DNA of 64,000 nucleotides from NCBI GenBank assembly GCA_030066085.1, contig JASJCI010000005.1, forward strand, positions 62,001-126,000, read 5' to 3'. Shown here piece by piece: positions 44,122 through 54,428 of this stretch. How positions within the stretch are numbered: the first letter of the stretch is position 1; each line of letters starts with the position of its first letter. The notes beneath the pieces were generated by a model. That model did not search any database and was not told where the DNA came from. It worked only from the letters and a program-made list of their open reading frames with translations. Both the position numbers and the translations under genes were made by a program. This DNA comes from Gammaproteobacteria bacterium (GTDB taxonomy: Bacteria > Pseudomonadota > Gammaproteobacteria > GCA-001735895).

Positions 44122-46520
44122 AATCTCACGCTCGCGTCGTCGTGATCGGCGGCGGCGTCATGGGCTGCTCGCTGCTGTATCACCTCGCCAGGCTCGGCTG
44201 GCAGGATCTCGTGCTGCTGGAGAAGAATGAACTGACCGCCGGTTCGACCTGGCACGCGGCGGGCCTGTGTACGCACTACGCGCATAACATCACGATCATG
44301 AACCTGCGCGCACACAGCGTGCGCCTGTACAGCGGCGAACTGGAGGCGGATACCGGTCAACCCGTCAGTTTCCATGCCTGCGGCGCGCTGCGCGTCACGC
44401 GCTTGCCGGACCGGCTCGACGAATATCGCCAGGTGCGCGGGATCGGGCGCTTTGCCGGCTTCGATTTCGAAATACTGACACCCGCCGAGTTGCAGGCGAT
44501 ATACCCCCTGGCGCAAGTCGATGACCTGATCGGCGCCATCTACGAACCGCTCGACGGCCACGTCGATCCCAGCCAGGCGACGCACGCGATGGCGCGCGGC
44601 GCGCGTGATCGCGGCGCCGAGATCTATCGCAATACAGCGGTTACCGCGATCGAGCAGCTGCCGAACCGTGAATGGCTGGTCACCACCGAGCAGGGGCATA
44701 TTCACGCCGAGCACCTGGTCAACGCGGCCGGTACCTGGTGCCGCGAGATCGGCGACATGATGGGGGTGGATCTGCCGGTTGTACCGATGTTGCACCAGTA
44801 CCTGGTGACCGATCGCATCGACGCGTTCGCCGCGCTCGAGCGCGAGCTGCCGATGATTCGCGACCCGGACGAGAGCTGGTACCTGCGCATGGAGCGCGAC
44901 GGGGTGATCATCGGCCCGTATGAAAAGCACGGCAAACCGTGGTCGATCGACGGTGTACCGCCGGCCTTCGGCATGGAGTTACTGGAACCTGATATCGACG
45001 CCATCGCCGATATCGCCGCGCTCGCGATGGCGCGGGTGCCGGCGGCGGGCGAGGGCGGCATCAAGCGCGTGGTCAACGGCCCGATCACGTTTACCCCGGA
45101 CGCCAATCCATTGATCGGGCCGGCTTTCGGCCTCGACAATGCCTGGCTGCTGACCGGTTCGTCGATGGGCGTGATGGAAGGCGGCGGCGCCGGGCGTATG
45201 CTGGCGGAGTGGATGGATGGCGGTGAACCGCCGATGGATGCGCTGGCAGTCGACGCGCGTCGCTTCGGCGGCTACGCCGACCGTGACTACCGGGTGGCCA
45301 AAGCGGTCGAGTGTTTTGCCGCGCAGTTCGGCATCCACTATCCCTACGAAGAGCGCCCCGCGGGCCGACCGGGCCTGGTCACGCCGGTCTACGAAGCCTT
45401 GCGGCAGCACGGCGCCGTGTTCGGCAGCGCTTACGGTCGCGAGCGGCCCAACTGGTTTTGCCGGGACAGGTCGATTACCGAATCAACCCTGAGTTTCAGC
45501 AGGGCCAACTGGTTCGACGCGGTCGCACAAGAATGTCGCCAGCTGCACGAAAACGTTGCGCTCGCGGACCTGTCGGTGTTCGCCAAGTTTCGCATCCGCG
45601 GCGCGGACGCGGCGCGCTTCGTCGACCGGCTCGGCGCCAATCGCGTACCGGCGATCGGCCGGCTCGGGTTGACGCACGCACTGACGCCCGCGGGTGGTGT
45701 CGCAGCGGAATTTTCGGTGACGCGGCTCGGCGAACACGATTTTTATCTCGCCAGTGCCGCTGCCGCCCGGCGCCAGGATGCCGACCTGCTGCGGCAGCGC
45801 TCGGCCGGACTCGATCTCGAGATCGCTGACCTCAGCGAGGAGCGCGGCGTATTCGGTGTGATGGGTCCGCGGGCCGAGGCCCTGCTGCAATCGCTGACGG
45901 ATGCGGATTTATCGCCCGCCGGCTTTCCGTGGCTGGGCGCACGGCCACTCAGGGTCGGCGGCATCGAGGTCGTTGCGCTGCGCGTTTCCTATGTCGGCGA
46001 GGCCGGCTTCGAACTGCACCATGCGCTTGCCGACCAGCGCCCGCTGTTCGACCGCCTGCTGCAGGCCGGGCGCAAGTTCGAGGCCGGTTTTTACGGTGCG
46101 TTTGCGATGAACGCGATGCGCCTCGAAATGGGATACCGCGCCTGGGGTGTCGACCTCACGACCGAGCGCACACCGCTGGAAGCCGGGCTCGATCACCTCG
46201 TTCACGTCGGCAAGCGTGAATTTATCGGCCGCGACGCGATGCTGGCGCGTGCCGACCGCGACGATCGCTGGAGCCTGCGGATGCTCGAGTTCGATGTTGC
46301 GGACATCGATCCGTTTTATGGCCATACGGTATTCGTCGGCAACGAGGCAGTCGGCACGGTTACCTCCGCCGCCTTTGGCCACCGGCTGCAAAAGCCGGTT
46401 GGCCTGGCCTGGTTGCGTCGGGAGATCGATTCCGTTAGCAATCTCGAGGCTGAAATTCTCGGTCGGCGACGTGGCGTCTGCCTGGCCCGGCCGCTGGGAT
46501 TAGCCTGGATGTGTGATTGA
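44118..46520 (+). CDS. Dimethylglycine dehydrogenase-like flavoprotein/GcvT fusion (second of tandem pair)
   Basis: 800 residues. FAD fold 'VVVIGGGVMGCS' (7-18), 'GSTWHAAGL' with His46, and GcvT domain with 'LRVSYVGEAGFELHHA'. Its N-terminus and overall spacing are much closer to the distant paralogue at 937 than to its immediate neighbour, so the tandem pair did not arise by simple recent duplication of one gene. Translationally coupled to the preceding gene (ATGA). Likely acts on another methylation state of the same substrate (inference). Confidence 0.87.
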   Translation: MKSHARVVVIGGGVMGCSLLYHLARLGWQDLVLLEKNELTAGSTWHAAGLCTHYAHNITIMNLRAHSVRLYSGELEADTGQPVSFHACGALRVTRLPDRLDEYRQVRGIGRFAGFDFEILTPAELQAIYPLAQVDDLIGAIYEPLDGHVDPSQATHAMARGARDRGAEIYRNTAVTAIEQLPNREWLVTTEQGHIHAEHLVNAAGTWCREIGDMMGVDLPVVPMLHQYLVTDRIDAFAALERELPMIRDPDESWYLRMERDGVIIGPYEKHGKPWSIDGVPPAFGMELLEPDIDAIADIAALAMARVPAAGEGGIKRVVNGPITFTPDANPLIGPAFGLDNAWLLTGSSMGVMEGGGAGRMLAEWMDGGEPPMDALAVDARRFGGYADRDYRVAKAVECFAAQFGIHYPYEERPAGRPGLVTPVYEALRQHGAVFGSAYGRERPNWFCRDRSITESTLSFSRANWFDAVAQECRQLHENVALADLSVFAKFRIRGADAARFVDRLGANRVPAIGRLGLTHALTPAGGVAAEFSVTRLGEHDFYLASAAAARRQDADLLRQRSAGLDLEIADLSEERGVFGVMGPRAEALLQSLTDADLSPAGFPWLGARPLRVGGIEVVALRVSYVGEAGFELHHALADQRPLFDRLLQAGRKFEAGFYGAFAMNAMRLEMGYRAWGVDLTTERTPLEAGLDHLVHVGKREFIGRDAMLARADRDDRWSLRMLEFDVADIDPFYGHTVFVGNEAVGTVTSAAFGHRLQKPVGLAWLRREIDSVSNLEAEILGRRRGVCLARPLGLAWMCD

Positions 46521-46894
46521 AGCGGCGCGGCACCGGGGCTGGTGCAACATCAGGTACGGCACATCTGCCGGGTGCAGCCGCATACCGGGATCAAGTTCGG
46601 GCTGCCCCTACCCCATGCCCTGGTGGTGCGCTGCCGGCCGTCGATTGCGCCAGAGTCGGTCCCCGGACCCGCGGAATCTGGGGCCAATGACCGCTCGGCG
46701 CCGGCTGACTCCGATGGCGACAGGGGTCAGCCATGTCAGTTCCGGGCAGGGTTTGTCGCGGGTCCCCGGGGCCACCAAAAAACCGGGTGCGCTATACCCG
46801 TTGCCACGCACAATCAGCGCTTTGTGCCTATACTCAGCGGTGTATTTGGCCTGAATTCGAGAAGTTGACCAAGAAAGCCGAAAAGGTATCCGAG
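46521..46894. other. 374-base gap with GC-rich inverted repeats
   Basis: No credible gene. A 10-bp inverted repeat (GGCTGACTCC / GGGGTCAGCC, one G-T pair, 46703-46732) and smaller GGTCC-type palindromes around 46659-46670 and 46770-46780 are present. They may end the amine operon or be REP-like elements. No T run follows, so a standard terminator is not supported. Confidence 0.45.
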
Positions 46895-49800
46895 ATGCCG
46901 TTCGCGGAGCCGCAGCTGCGCGCCGAGATTGCCGATCTGCGGCGCCAGCTGGACGAAGCGCAGGCAACGCTGGAGGCCCGTGACGCCCGTAGCCGTGACC
47001 TGTGCCGGCTGTTGCGCCTCGGCCTGTGGGAGTGGGATGAGCGCACGCGCAAGCCGATTTATTACTCCGAGGAAATGGCTTCTATCTTCGGCATCGAAGC
47101 CGACCGCGCGGATGATGCCCTGCAGTCGCTCGAAGATTTCGAGCGCATCGTCCATCCCGACGATCGAGAGTACTACCGCCAGCAGACCAGCTCGCGGCCG
47201 CCGCTGGAACCCGGCGATTCGCACGCGTTCGAGTACCGGATTCTTACCGCCAGGGGCGATGTTCGTCACCTGCGCGAAGTCGAACAGGGCGTGTTCGACG
47301 ACGATGGTGAGATGGTAGCAACCTTCGGCGTGGTGCAGGACGTGACCGAGCCGCAGCAAATGCTCGAGGCTCTGCGCCAGAGCGAAACGCGCTTCGCTAC
47401 CATGTTCGAGCAACTGCCGCTGGGTGCCCAGGAAGAAGACTACTCCGCGGCCAAGCGCCTGGTCGACAAACTGCGCTACAAGGGCGTCGAAGACCTCGAA
47501 AGCTACCTGCGTGATAATCCGCAGCTGCTGCGCGACCTTGCGCGCGAGACCTCGATTACCGCGGTCAACGATGCGATGATCCAGATGCACCGGGCGCCCT
47601 CAAAAGAAGCCTGGCAGACGGTGGAAGAAGATATCGACGCCTGGTGGGATCTCGAATGGGTCGATTTTTATGCCAAGGAGATTGCGGCACTGGCCAGCGG
47701 CCAGCGGTTTTTCGAAACCGAGCGCGTGGATTCACGCTACGACGACAGTTTTTTCATCACGCGTTCCATTTCCACGGTCGCCAGCGGCTACGAGGATACC
47801 TGGGAGCGGGTGATCACGCTTTACGAAGACATTACCCATCGCAAGGAAGCCGAAACCGCGTTGATCGAAGCCAAGGAACAGGCCGAAAAAGCCAACGAGG
47901 CCAAGTCGGAATTCCTTTCCAGCATGAGCCACGAATTGCGCACGCCGCTGAACGCGATCCTCGGCTTTTCGCAGCTTTTCAGCTATGACCGGGACCTGTC
48001 GCAGGAACACCTGGCCAATGCCAACGAAATCAATCGTGCGGGCAAACACCTGATGTCGCTGATCGACCAGATACTCGATCTCGCGCGCATCGAGTCCGGC
48101 GAAGTCAATGTTGCGCTGGAACCGGTTTCGCTGCCGCAGGTCCTGGGCGATGCGGTTCATTGGGTAGCGCCGCTGGCGCAGGAACGCGACATCACTATCG
48201 AGTATTCGCCAGACGAGTTCGACAGGCTCAGCGTAATGGCCGACTCGATCCGGTTGAAACAGGTGTTTCTTAACCTGCTGACCAACGCGGTCAAGTACAA
48301 TCGCCAACAGGGATCTATCACGGTGCTGTGCGAGCGCGATGACGCGGGTCAACTGCGCATCGGCGTACGCGATACCGGCAACGGTATTTCGCCGGAACGA
48401 TTGAAGGAACTGTTTCAACCCTTCAACCGCCTCGGCGCCGAGCACAGCGCGGTGGAGGGCACCGGCATCGGCCTGGTGATTACGCGCCAGCTGCTGGATC
48501 TCATGCACGGCGACCTTGGCATCGATACCGAGATCGGCGTCGGCAGTACCTTCTGGGTTTCTTTCGAACTTACGGATGCATCCATCCCGGCAATCGCTGC
48601 CGAAACCGAACAGTTGGCGGCGCCGCAAGCGACAGCTCGCGGCAACACCCGCATCCTGGTCGCCGAGGACAACCTGATCAACCAGGAACTGATGGCGGCG
48701 CAGCTCAATATACTCGGTTATACCGCGGACTACGTCGAGGACGGGGAAACCGCGCTCGAGCGCTGGCGCGAAGGCGATTATGCGCTGCTGGTTACCGATA
48801 TCCGTATGCCGCGCATGAACGGTTACGATCTCGTGCGTGAAATCAGGCTGGCGCAGGTTAGCGGCGAGCCGCGCAAACCGATCCTCGCGATAACCGCCAA
48901 TGCGCTCGAAAACGACGTGCGCAAATGTTACGAGGCAGGTGTCGACGAAGTGATCTCGAAGCCGGTGGAGCTCGATGAGCTGCGCGCGGCGCTGGGGAAA
49001 TGGCTGGCGCAGGAAAGCGGGGATGCCATTACCCCGCCGGCTGACAGCATGGACCAGGTGGTCGATCTGCCGCTCGACCAGCCCATCGACTTCGAGGTTC
49101 TGCAGCAGTCGACCGGCGCCAAGCCCGAGCTGCATCAAAACCTGCTACTCAGATTCCATCATGGCCTGCCGAACGCGATGGCGGATATTCAACAGGCTTA
49201 TGCCTGGAAGAGCGACGAGCAGCTCGTCGAGTATACGCACAAGCTCAAGTCCTCCGCGCGCAGTCTCGGCGCACTCGCGCTGGCGAGCGCCTGCGAAGAC
49301 CTGGAACAGGCCGCCAAGAACGCGGACTGGGCGGAAATCGACGAATGCGTCCCGTTTTTCAGGCAGCTGGCCGGTGACGTAACGCATTTTCTCGAGGATT
49401 ATCTCGCCGACGCGCCGCAGCAAGACGCGGGTGAGGCGGGAGCGGAGCTCGAGGTGGAGGATACCACCGCTTTTAACCTCGAGTTACCCGATGACGACGA
49501 AGACATCACCCAGTTCAGCATCAAGCTGCTGGTGGTGGACGACGACTACATCATGCACCGCATCACTACCGTGATGCTCAACGATCTCGGCATATCCGGT
49601 GTGCTCAACGCGATGTCGGGCACGGCTGCGCTCGACATGCTCAGCGAAAATCGTGACCAGGTCGACGTGATCATCTGCGACCTGAACATGCCGGGCATGG
49701 ATGGTGTCGAACTGATCCGGCACCTGGCGGCACAGAAGTTTTCCGGTTCGATCATCCTGACCAGCGGCGAGGATTTACGGATACTCAAGACAGTGGAAAA

Positions 49801-50716
49801 GCTGGCCATCGAACACGACCTGCACGTGCTGGGGGTGCTCGAAAAACCGGCTACGCCGGCACGTCTCAGCGAACTGCTCGATCAGCTCGACCAGATTCGC
49901 TCCGAGGGCACGATGATGCTGGTGGATGCTTTCACCCGCGACGACCTGGCGCGGGCGATTGCCGACAAGCAGATCGATACCTATTTCCAGCCCAAGGTCG
50001 ACATCGCCAGTGGCCGGGTAATCGGGGCCGAGGCGCTGGCGCGCTGGAACCATCCGGCGATGGGCCTGATCAGGCCCGACTCGTTTATTGGCATGGCCGA
50101 GGAGCAGGGCCTCATCAGCGATTTGACCGATGCGGTTTGCCGTCGCGCGCTGGGGTATGCCGGCGAGCTCAAGACGCTCGGCCACGATCTCGGTATCGCG
50201 ATCAACATTTCAGTGGATTCCCTGACCAACCTCGAGTGGCCGGATCACGTGTCCGGCCTGCTCGAGCAGGCCGGGCTCGAAGCATCCGGGGTTTCGTTCG
50301 AGATAACCGAGAGTCGTTTGATGGAGCACTTGTCGGTGGCGCTGGATATACTGAGCCGACTGTCGCTGAAGCGCTTCAACCTGTCGATCGACGATTTCGG
50401 TACCGGCTACTCGTCGCTCGAGCAGCTGCAGCGCATTCCGTTCTCCGAGTTCAAGATCGACCGCGCCTTCGTCCACGGCGCGTCGCGCGACGATGCGGCG
50501 CGCGCCATCCTCGAATCCAGCGTGCTGCTGGCGAAAAAACTCGACATGACCGTGGTTGCCGAGGGCGTCGAGGACGAAGCGGACTGGAATCTCGTCGCCG
50601 AACTGGGTTGTGACCAGGTGCAGGGTTATTACATCGCTCGCCCGCTGCCGTTCGAGCATTTCGTCAATTGGCTCGACAGCGGCGAAATCGACAAAATCCT
50701 CCTCAAGCGGGCTTGA
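46895..50716 (+). CDS. PAS - histidine kinase - REC - HPt - REC - EAL signalling protein
   Basis: 1273 residues, no membrane helix. Order: PAS/PAC about 30-150; a second degenerate PAS-type region about 160-300; HisKA with 'MSHELRTPLNAI' (His346) and HATPase with 'NLLTNAVKYN' and 'GTGIGLVI'; REC1 phospho-acceptor Asp635 ('LLVTDIRMPRMNG'); HPt His782 ('YTHKLKSSARSLG'); REC2 Asp929 ('IICDLNMPGMDG'); EAL domain with 'EALARW' at 1046, 'DDFGTGYSS' and 'EGVEDEAD', all consistent with active c-di-GMP phosphodiesterase. A complete four-step phosphorelay and its output are thus in one chain. ATG 46895 has AAGG eight bases upstream; an in-frame TTG 30 bases earlier is possible. Confidence 0.93.
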   Translation: MPFAEPQLRAEIADLRRQLDEAQATLEARDARSRDLCRLLRLGLWEWDERTRKPIYYSEEMASIFGIEADRADDALQSLEDFERIVHPDDREYYRQQTSSRPPLEPGDSHAFEYRILTARGDVRHLREVEQGVFDDDGEMVATFGVVQDVTEPQQMLEALRQSETRFATMFEQLPLGAQEEDYSAAKRLVDKLRYKGVEDLESYLRDNPQLLRDLARETSITAVNDAMIQMHRAPSKEAWQTVEEDIDAWWDLEWVDFYAKEIAALASGQRFFETERVDSRYDDSFFITRSISTVASGYEDTWERVITLYEDITHRKEAETALIEAKEQAEKANEAKSEFLSSMSHELRTPLNAILGFSQLFSYDRDLSQEHLANANEINRAGKHLMSLIDQILDLARIESGEVNVALEPVSLPQVLGDAVHWVAPLAQERDITIEYSPDEFDRLSVMADSIRLKQVFLNLLTNAVKYNRQQGSITVLCERDDAGQLRIGVRDTGNGISPERLKELFQPFNRLGAEHSAVEGTGIGLVITRQLLDLMHGDLGIDTEIGVGSTFWVSFELTDASIPAIAAETEQLAAPQATARGNTRILVAEDNLINQELMAAQLNILGYTADYVEDGETALERWREGDYALLVTDIRMPRMNGYDLVREIRLAQVSGEPRKPILAITANALENDVRKCYEAGVDEVISKPVELDELRAALGKWLAQESGDAITPPADSMDQVVDLPLDQPIDFEVLQQSTGAKPELHQNLLLRFHHGLPNAMADIQQAYAWKSDEQLVEYTHKLKSSARSLGALALASACEDLEQAAKNADWAEIDECVPFFRQLAGDVTHFLEDYLADAPQQDAGEAGAELEVEDTTAFNLELPDDDEDITQFSIKLLVVDDDYIMHRITTVMLNDLGISGVLNAMSGTAALDMLSENRDQVDVIICDLNMPGMDGVELIRHLAAQKFSGSIILTSGEDLRILKTVEKLAIEHDLHVLGVLEKPATPARLSELLDQLDQIRSEGTMMLVDAFTRDDLARAIADKQIDTYFQPKVDIASGRVIGAEALARWNHPAMGLIRPDSFIGMAEEQGLISDLTDAVCRRALGYAGELKTLGHDLGIAINISVDSLTNLEWPDHVSGLLEQAGLEASGVSFEITESRLMEHLSVALDILSRLSLKRFNLSIDDFGTGYSSLEQLQRIPFSEFKIDRAFVHGASRDDAARAILESSVLLAKKLDMTVVAEGVEDEADWNLVAELGCDQVQGYYIARPLPFEHFVNWLDSGEIDKILLKRA

Positions 50717-50811
50717 AAAGTCGACAGGTAATCCTACCTTGGGAGTCGTGTCGCCAGGTCTCTCAGCAGAGTGGCGGCGCTTCAACCAATTGCTCAATAG
50801 GAGAATTTGTT
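50712..50811 (+). promoter_or_regulatory. Heat-shock leader of hsp20: ROSE-like RNA thermometer and possible sigma32 -35
   Basis: Within the 95-base leader: hairpin AGGTA/TACCT (50726-50739), a stronger hairpin CGCCA-GGT-CTCT/AGAG-TGGCG (50752-50776), then TTGCT (50790-50794) immediately followed by the ribosome site AGGAG (50799-50803). A UUGCU opposite the Shine-Dalgarno is the ROSE signature found upstream of ibpA-type genes. CTTGAAA (50712-50718), overlapping the previous stop codon, matches the sigma32 -35, but the -10 is poor. Confidence 0.5.
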
Positions 50812-51276
50812 ATGACTACCATCGATTTATCACCCCTGTACCGCAGCACCGTCGGTTTCGACCGCATGGCCTCCCTGCTCGACAGCGCAATGCGCTCGGA
50901 CAAGGCCGCCAGCGGCTTTCCGCCCTACGATATCGAGGCCACCGGTGAAGACCGCTACGCGATCACGCTGGCCGTTGCCGGCTTCGAGGAGAGCGAGCTC
51001 GATATCCAGGTCGAAAAGGGCGTCCTGCGCGTACGCGGCAAGAAAGCAGAAGATGGCGTGGAGAAGTCCTATCTCTATCGCGGCATCGCCAACCGCAGCT
51101 TCGAGCGCAAGTTCAACCTGGCCGACTACATCGAGGTCAGCGGCGCCGAGCTGAAAAACGGACTGCTGGTCATTCGCCTGGTGAAGGAAATCCCTGAGGC
51201 GATGAAACCGCGCAGCATCGCGATCGCCAGCGACAGCGCCACGCTCGAGCACAAGGACGGCGAAAAAGCCGCCTGA
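50812..51276 (+). CDS. Small heat-shock protein, Hsp20/IbpA type
   Basis: 154 residues. Alpha-crystallin domain about 35-130: 'YDIEATGEDRYAITLAVAGF', 'LRVRGKK', 'YLYRGIANRSFERKFNLADY' and 'LKNGLLVIRL'. The N-terminus 'LYRSTVGFDRM' and the late 'PRSIAI' match E. coli IbpA/IbpB. It holds unfolded proteins for DnaK/ClpB. AGGAG lies eight bases before the ATG, in a leader that looks like a thermosensor. A strong terminator follows, so it is a single-gene unit. Confidence 0.95.
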   Translation: MTTIDLSPLYRSTVGFDRMASLLDSAMRSDKAASGFPPYDIEATGEDRYAITLAVAGFEESELDIQVEKGVLRVRGKKAEDGVEKSYLYRGIANRSFERKFNLADYIEVSGAELKNGLLVIRLVKEIPEAMKPRSIAIASDSATLEHKDGEKAA

Positions 51277-51291
51277 TCCGGGTGCAACGAG

Positions 51292-51324
51292 AGCCGCGGC
51301 CGGTTTACCGGCCGCGGCTTTTTT
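51292..51324 (+). terminator. Rho-independent terminator of hsp20
   Basis: A perfect 12-bp stem AGCCGCGGCCGG / CCGGCCGCGGCT with TTTA loop followed by a run of six T, 15 bases after the hsp20 stop. Confidence 0.92.
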
Positions 51325-51456
51325 GTGCCCGTGATTGGTGGTCGAGACGCCCGGGCTCGACTGCCGGCGCTGCTGCGGGGGTCAGCGCAGGGCGGAAACG
51401 GGTGCGGGTAGAGGGCTGCGGTCGATCGTGCCAGCCACCCGGGCCCGCTCGAGAGT

Positions 51457-51543
51457 TGGTACCGGAGGGGGGACTCGAACCCCCAAGGTGTTACCACCAG
51501 CGGATTTTGAATCCGCCGCGTCTACCAGTTCCGCCACCCCGGC
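51457..51543 (-). tRNA. tRNA-Leu(CAA)
   Basis: 87 bases read on the minus strand, with encoded CCA. The D-arm 'GGCGGAACTGGTAGACGC', anticodon stem-loop GCGGA-TTCAAAA-TCCGC giving anticodon CAA, a long class II variable arm (GGTGGTAACACC) and T-arm 'GGGGGTTCGAGTCCCCC' are all clear. It reads UUG codons. The acceptor stem has one G-U pair at position 1-72. It lies upstream of queA on the opposite strand; tRNA-Leu beside queA-tgt is a recurring arrangement. Confidence 0.97.
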
Positions 51544-51673
51544 AATGAGGGCGGGATTCTAATCCAAAAGCCGCGCCAGTGGTAGTTGCGCTCGAACGGC
51601 GCCAAATCAGGCCGCGGCTATTGCGGCGGCGCGATTAACGCTATCATACGCCGTCTTTTCGAGCGACCCGACC

Positions 51674-53814
<2,141 letters not shown>

Positions 53815-54007
53815 GGCGGACTGGCGCGCCGCCTGCCGGGGATTCCCGGTGTTTGCGTTTTCCGACTGGCCGCAGGGCTTGTCGGCAGCCGAAATCGAAG
53901 GAACAAAATCCCGTCGCGAGCGTCCATAGGTCATGCACAAAAGACTGACAGCAGATGCCCGCGTGAGCAGACGGAATTCATCCTCCGCGCCGCGGGGCAA
54001 AGGATAC

Positions 54008-54036
54008 TGGTGAAAAACCCGGGCTAGTGCCATAAT
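54008..54036 (+). promoter_or_regulatory. Possible sigma70 promoter of yajC-secDF
   Basis: CATAAT (54031-54036) with a half-matching -35 TGGTGA (54008-54013) at exactly 17 bases, about 56 bases before the yajC ATG. The 278-base gap between tgt and yajC otherwise holds nothing I can identify, and no terminator. Confidence 0.4.
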
Positions 54037-54092
54037 ACGCGCCGCTCCGGGACCGGCTCCCGGGGTAATCCGGCAAACCAAAGGTTTTTAAC

Positions 54093-54422
54093 ATGAGCTT
54101 CTTTATCAGTGATGCACTGGCCCAGGGCGCCGAGGGCCAGGCGGGTGGCGGTTTCGAGATGATCATTCCGCTGCTGTTGATGTTCGCGATCTTCTACTTC
54201 CTGTTGATTCGCCCGCAGCAGAAAAAGGCCAAGGAACACAGGAACATGGTCGAGGCCCTCAGCAAGGGGGACGAAATCATTACCAACGGTGGACTGGTCG
54301 GCAAGATCATCGAGGTCGACGAAAGTTTCCTCACCTGCAAGATCGCCGACAATGTCGAGGTCAAGGTTCAGCGCCACGCCATCATGTCGGTGCTGCCCAA
54401 GGGTACGATCAAGAATATCTAG
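54093..54422 (+). CDS. yajC: Sec translocase accessory subunit YajC
   Basis: 109 residues, one membrane helix ('MIIPLLLMFAIFYFLLIRPQ', about 24-43) then the conserved cytoplasmic domain 'KGDEIITNGGLVGKI'. It binds SecDF in the inner membrane. Canonical yajC-secD-secF order. Confidence 0.97.
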   Translation: MSFFISDALAQGAEGQAGGGFEMIIPLLLMFAIFYFLLIRPQQKKAKEHRNMVEALSKGDEIITNGGLVGKIIEVDESFLTCKIADNVEVKVQRHAIMSVLPKGTIKNI

Positions 54423-54428
54423 ACGCAG

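Noticed and set aside
46801-46834. Sigma70 promoter before the kinase-EAL gene (TTGCCA and TATACT)
   Set aside because: The two hexamers are 22 bases apart, too far for a normal promoter.
46542-46868. Open frame between the flavoprotein and the kinase genes
   Set aside because: Crosses GC-rich palindromes, has no ribosome site and no recognisable content.
51457-51543. tRNA-Leu as an attachment site of an integrated element
   Set aside because: No integrase, direct repeat or foreign gene cargo is next to it; the neighbours are housekeeping genes in a known order.
51621-51647. Sigma70 promoter before queA (TTGCGG and TATCAT)
   Set aside because: Spacing of 15 bases and weak hexamers; not strong enough to annotate.
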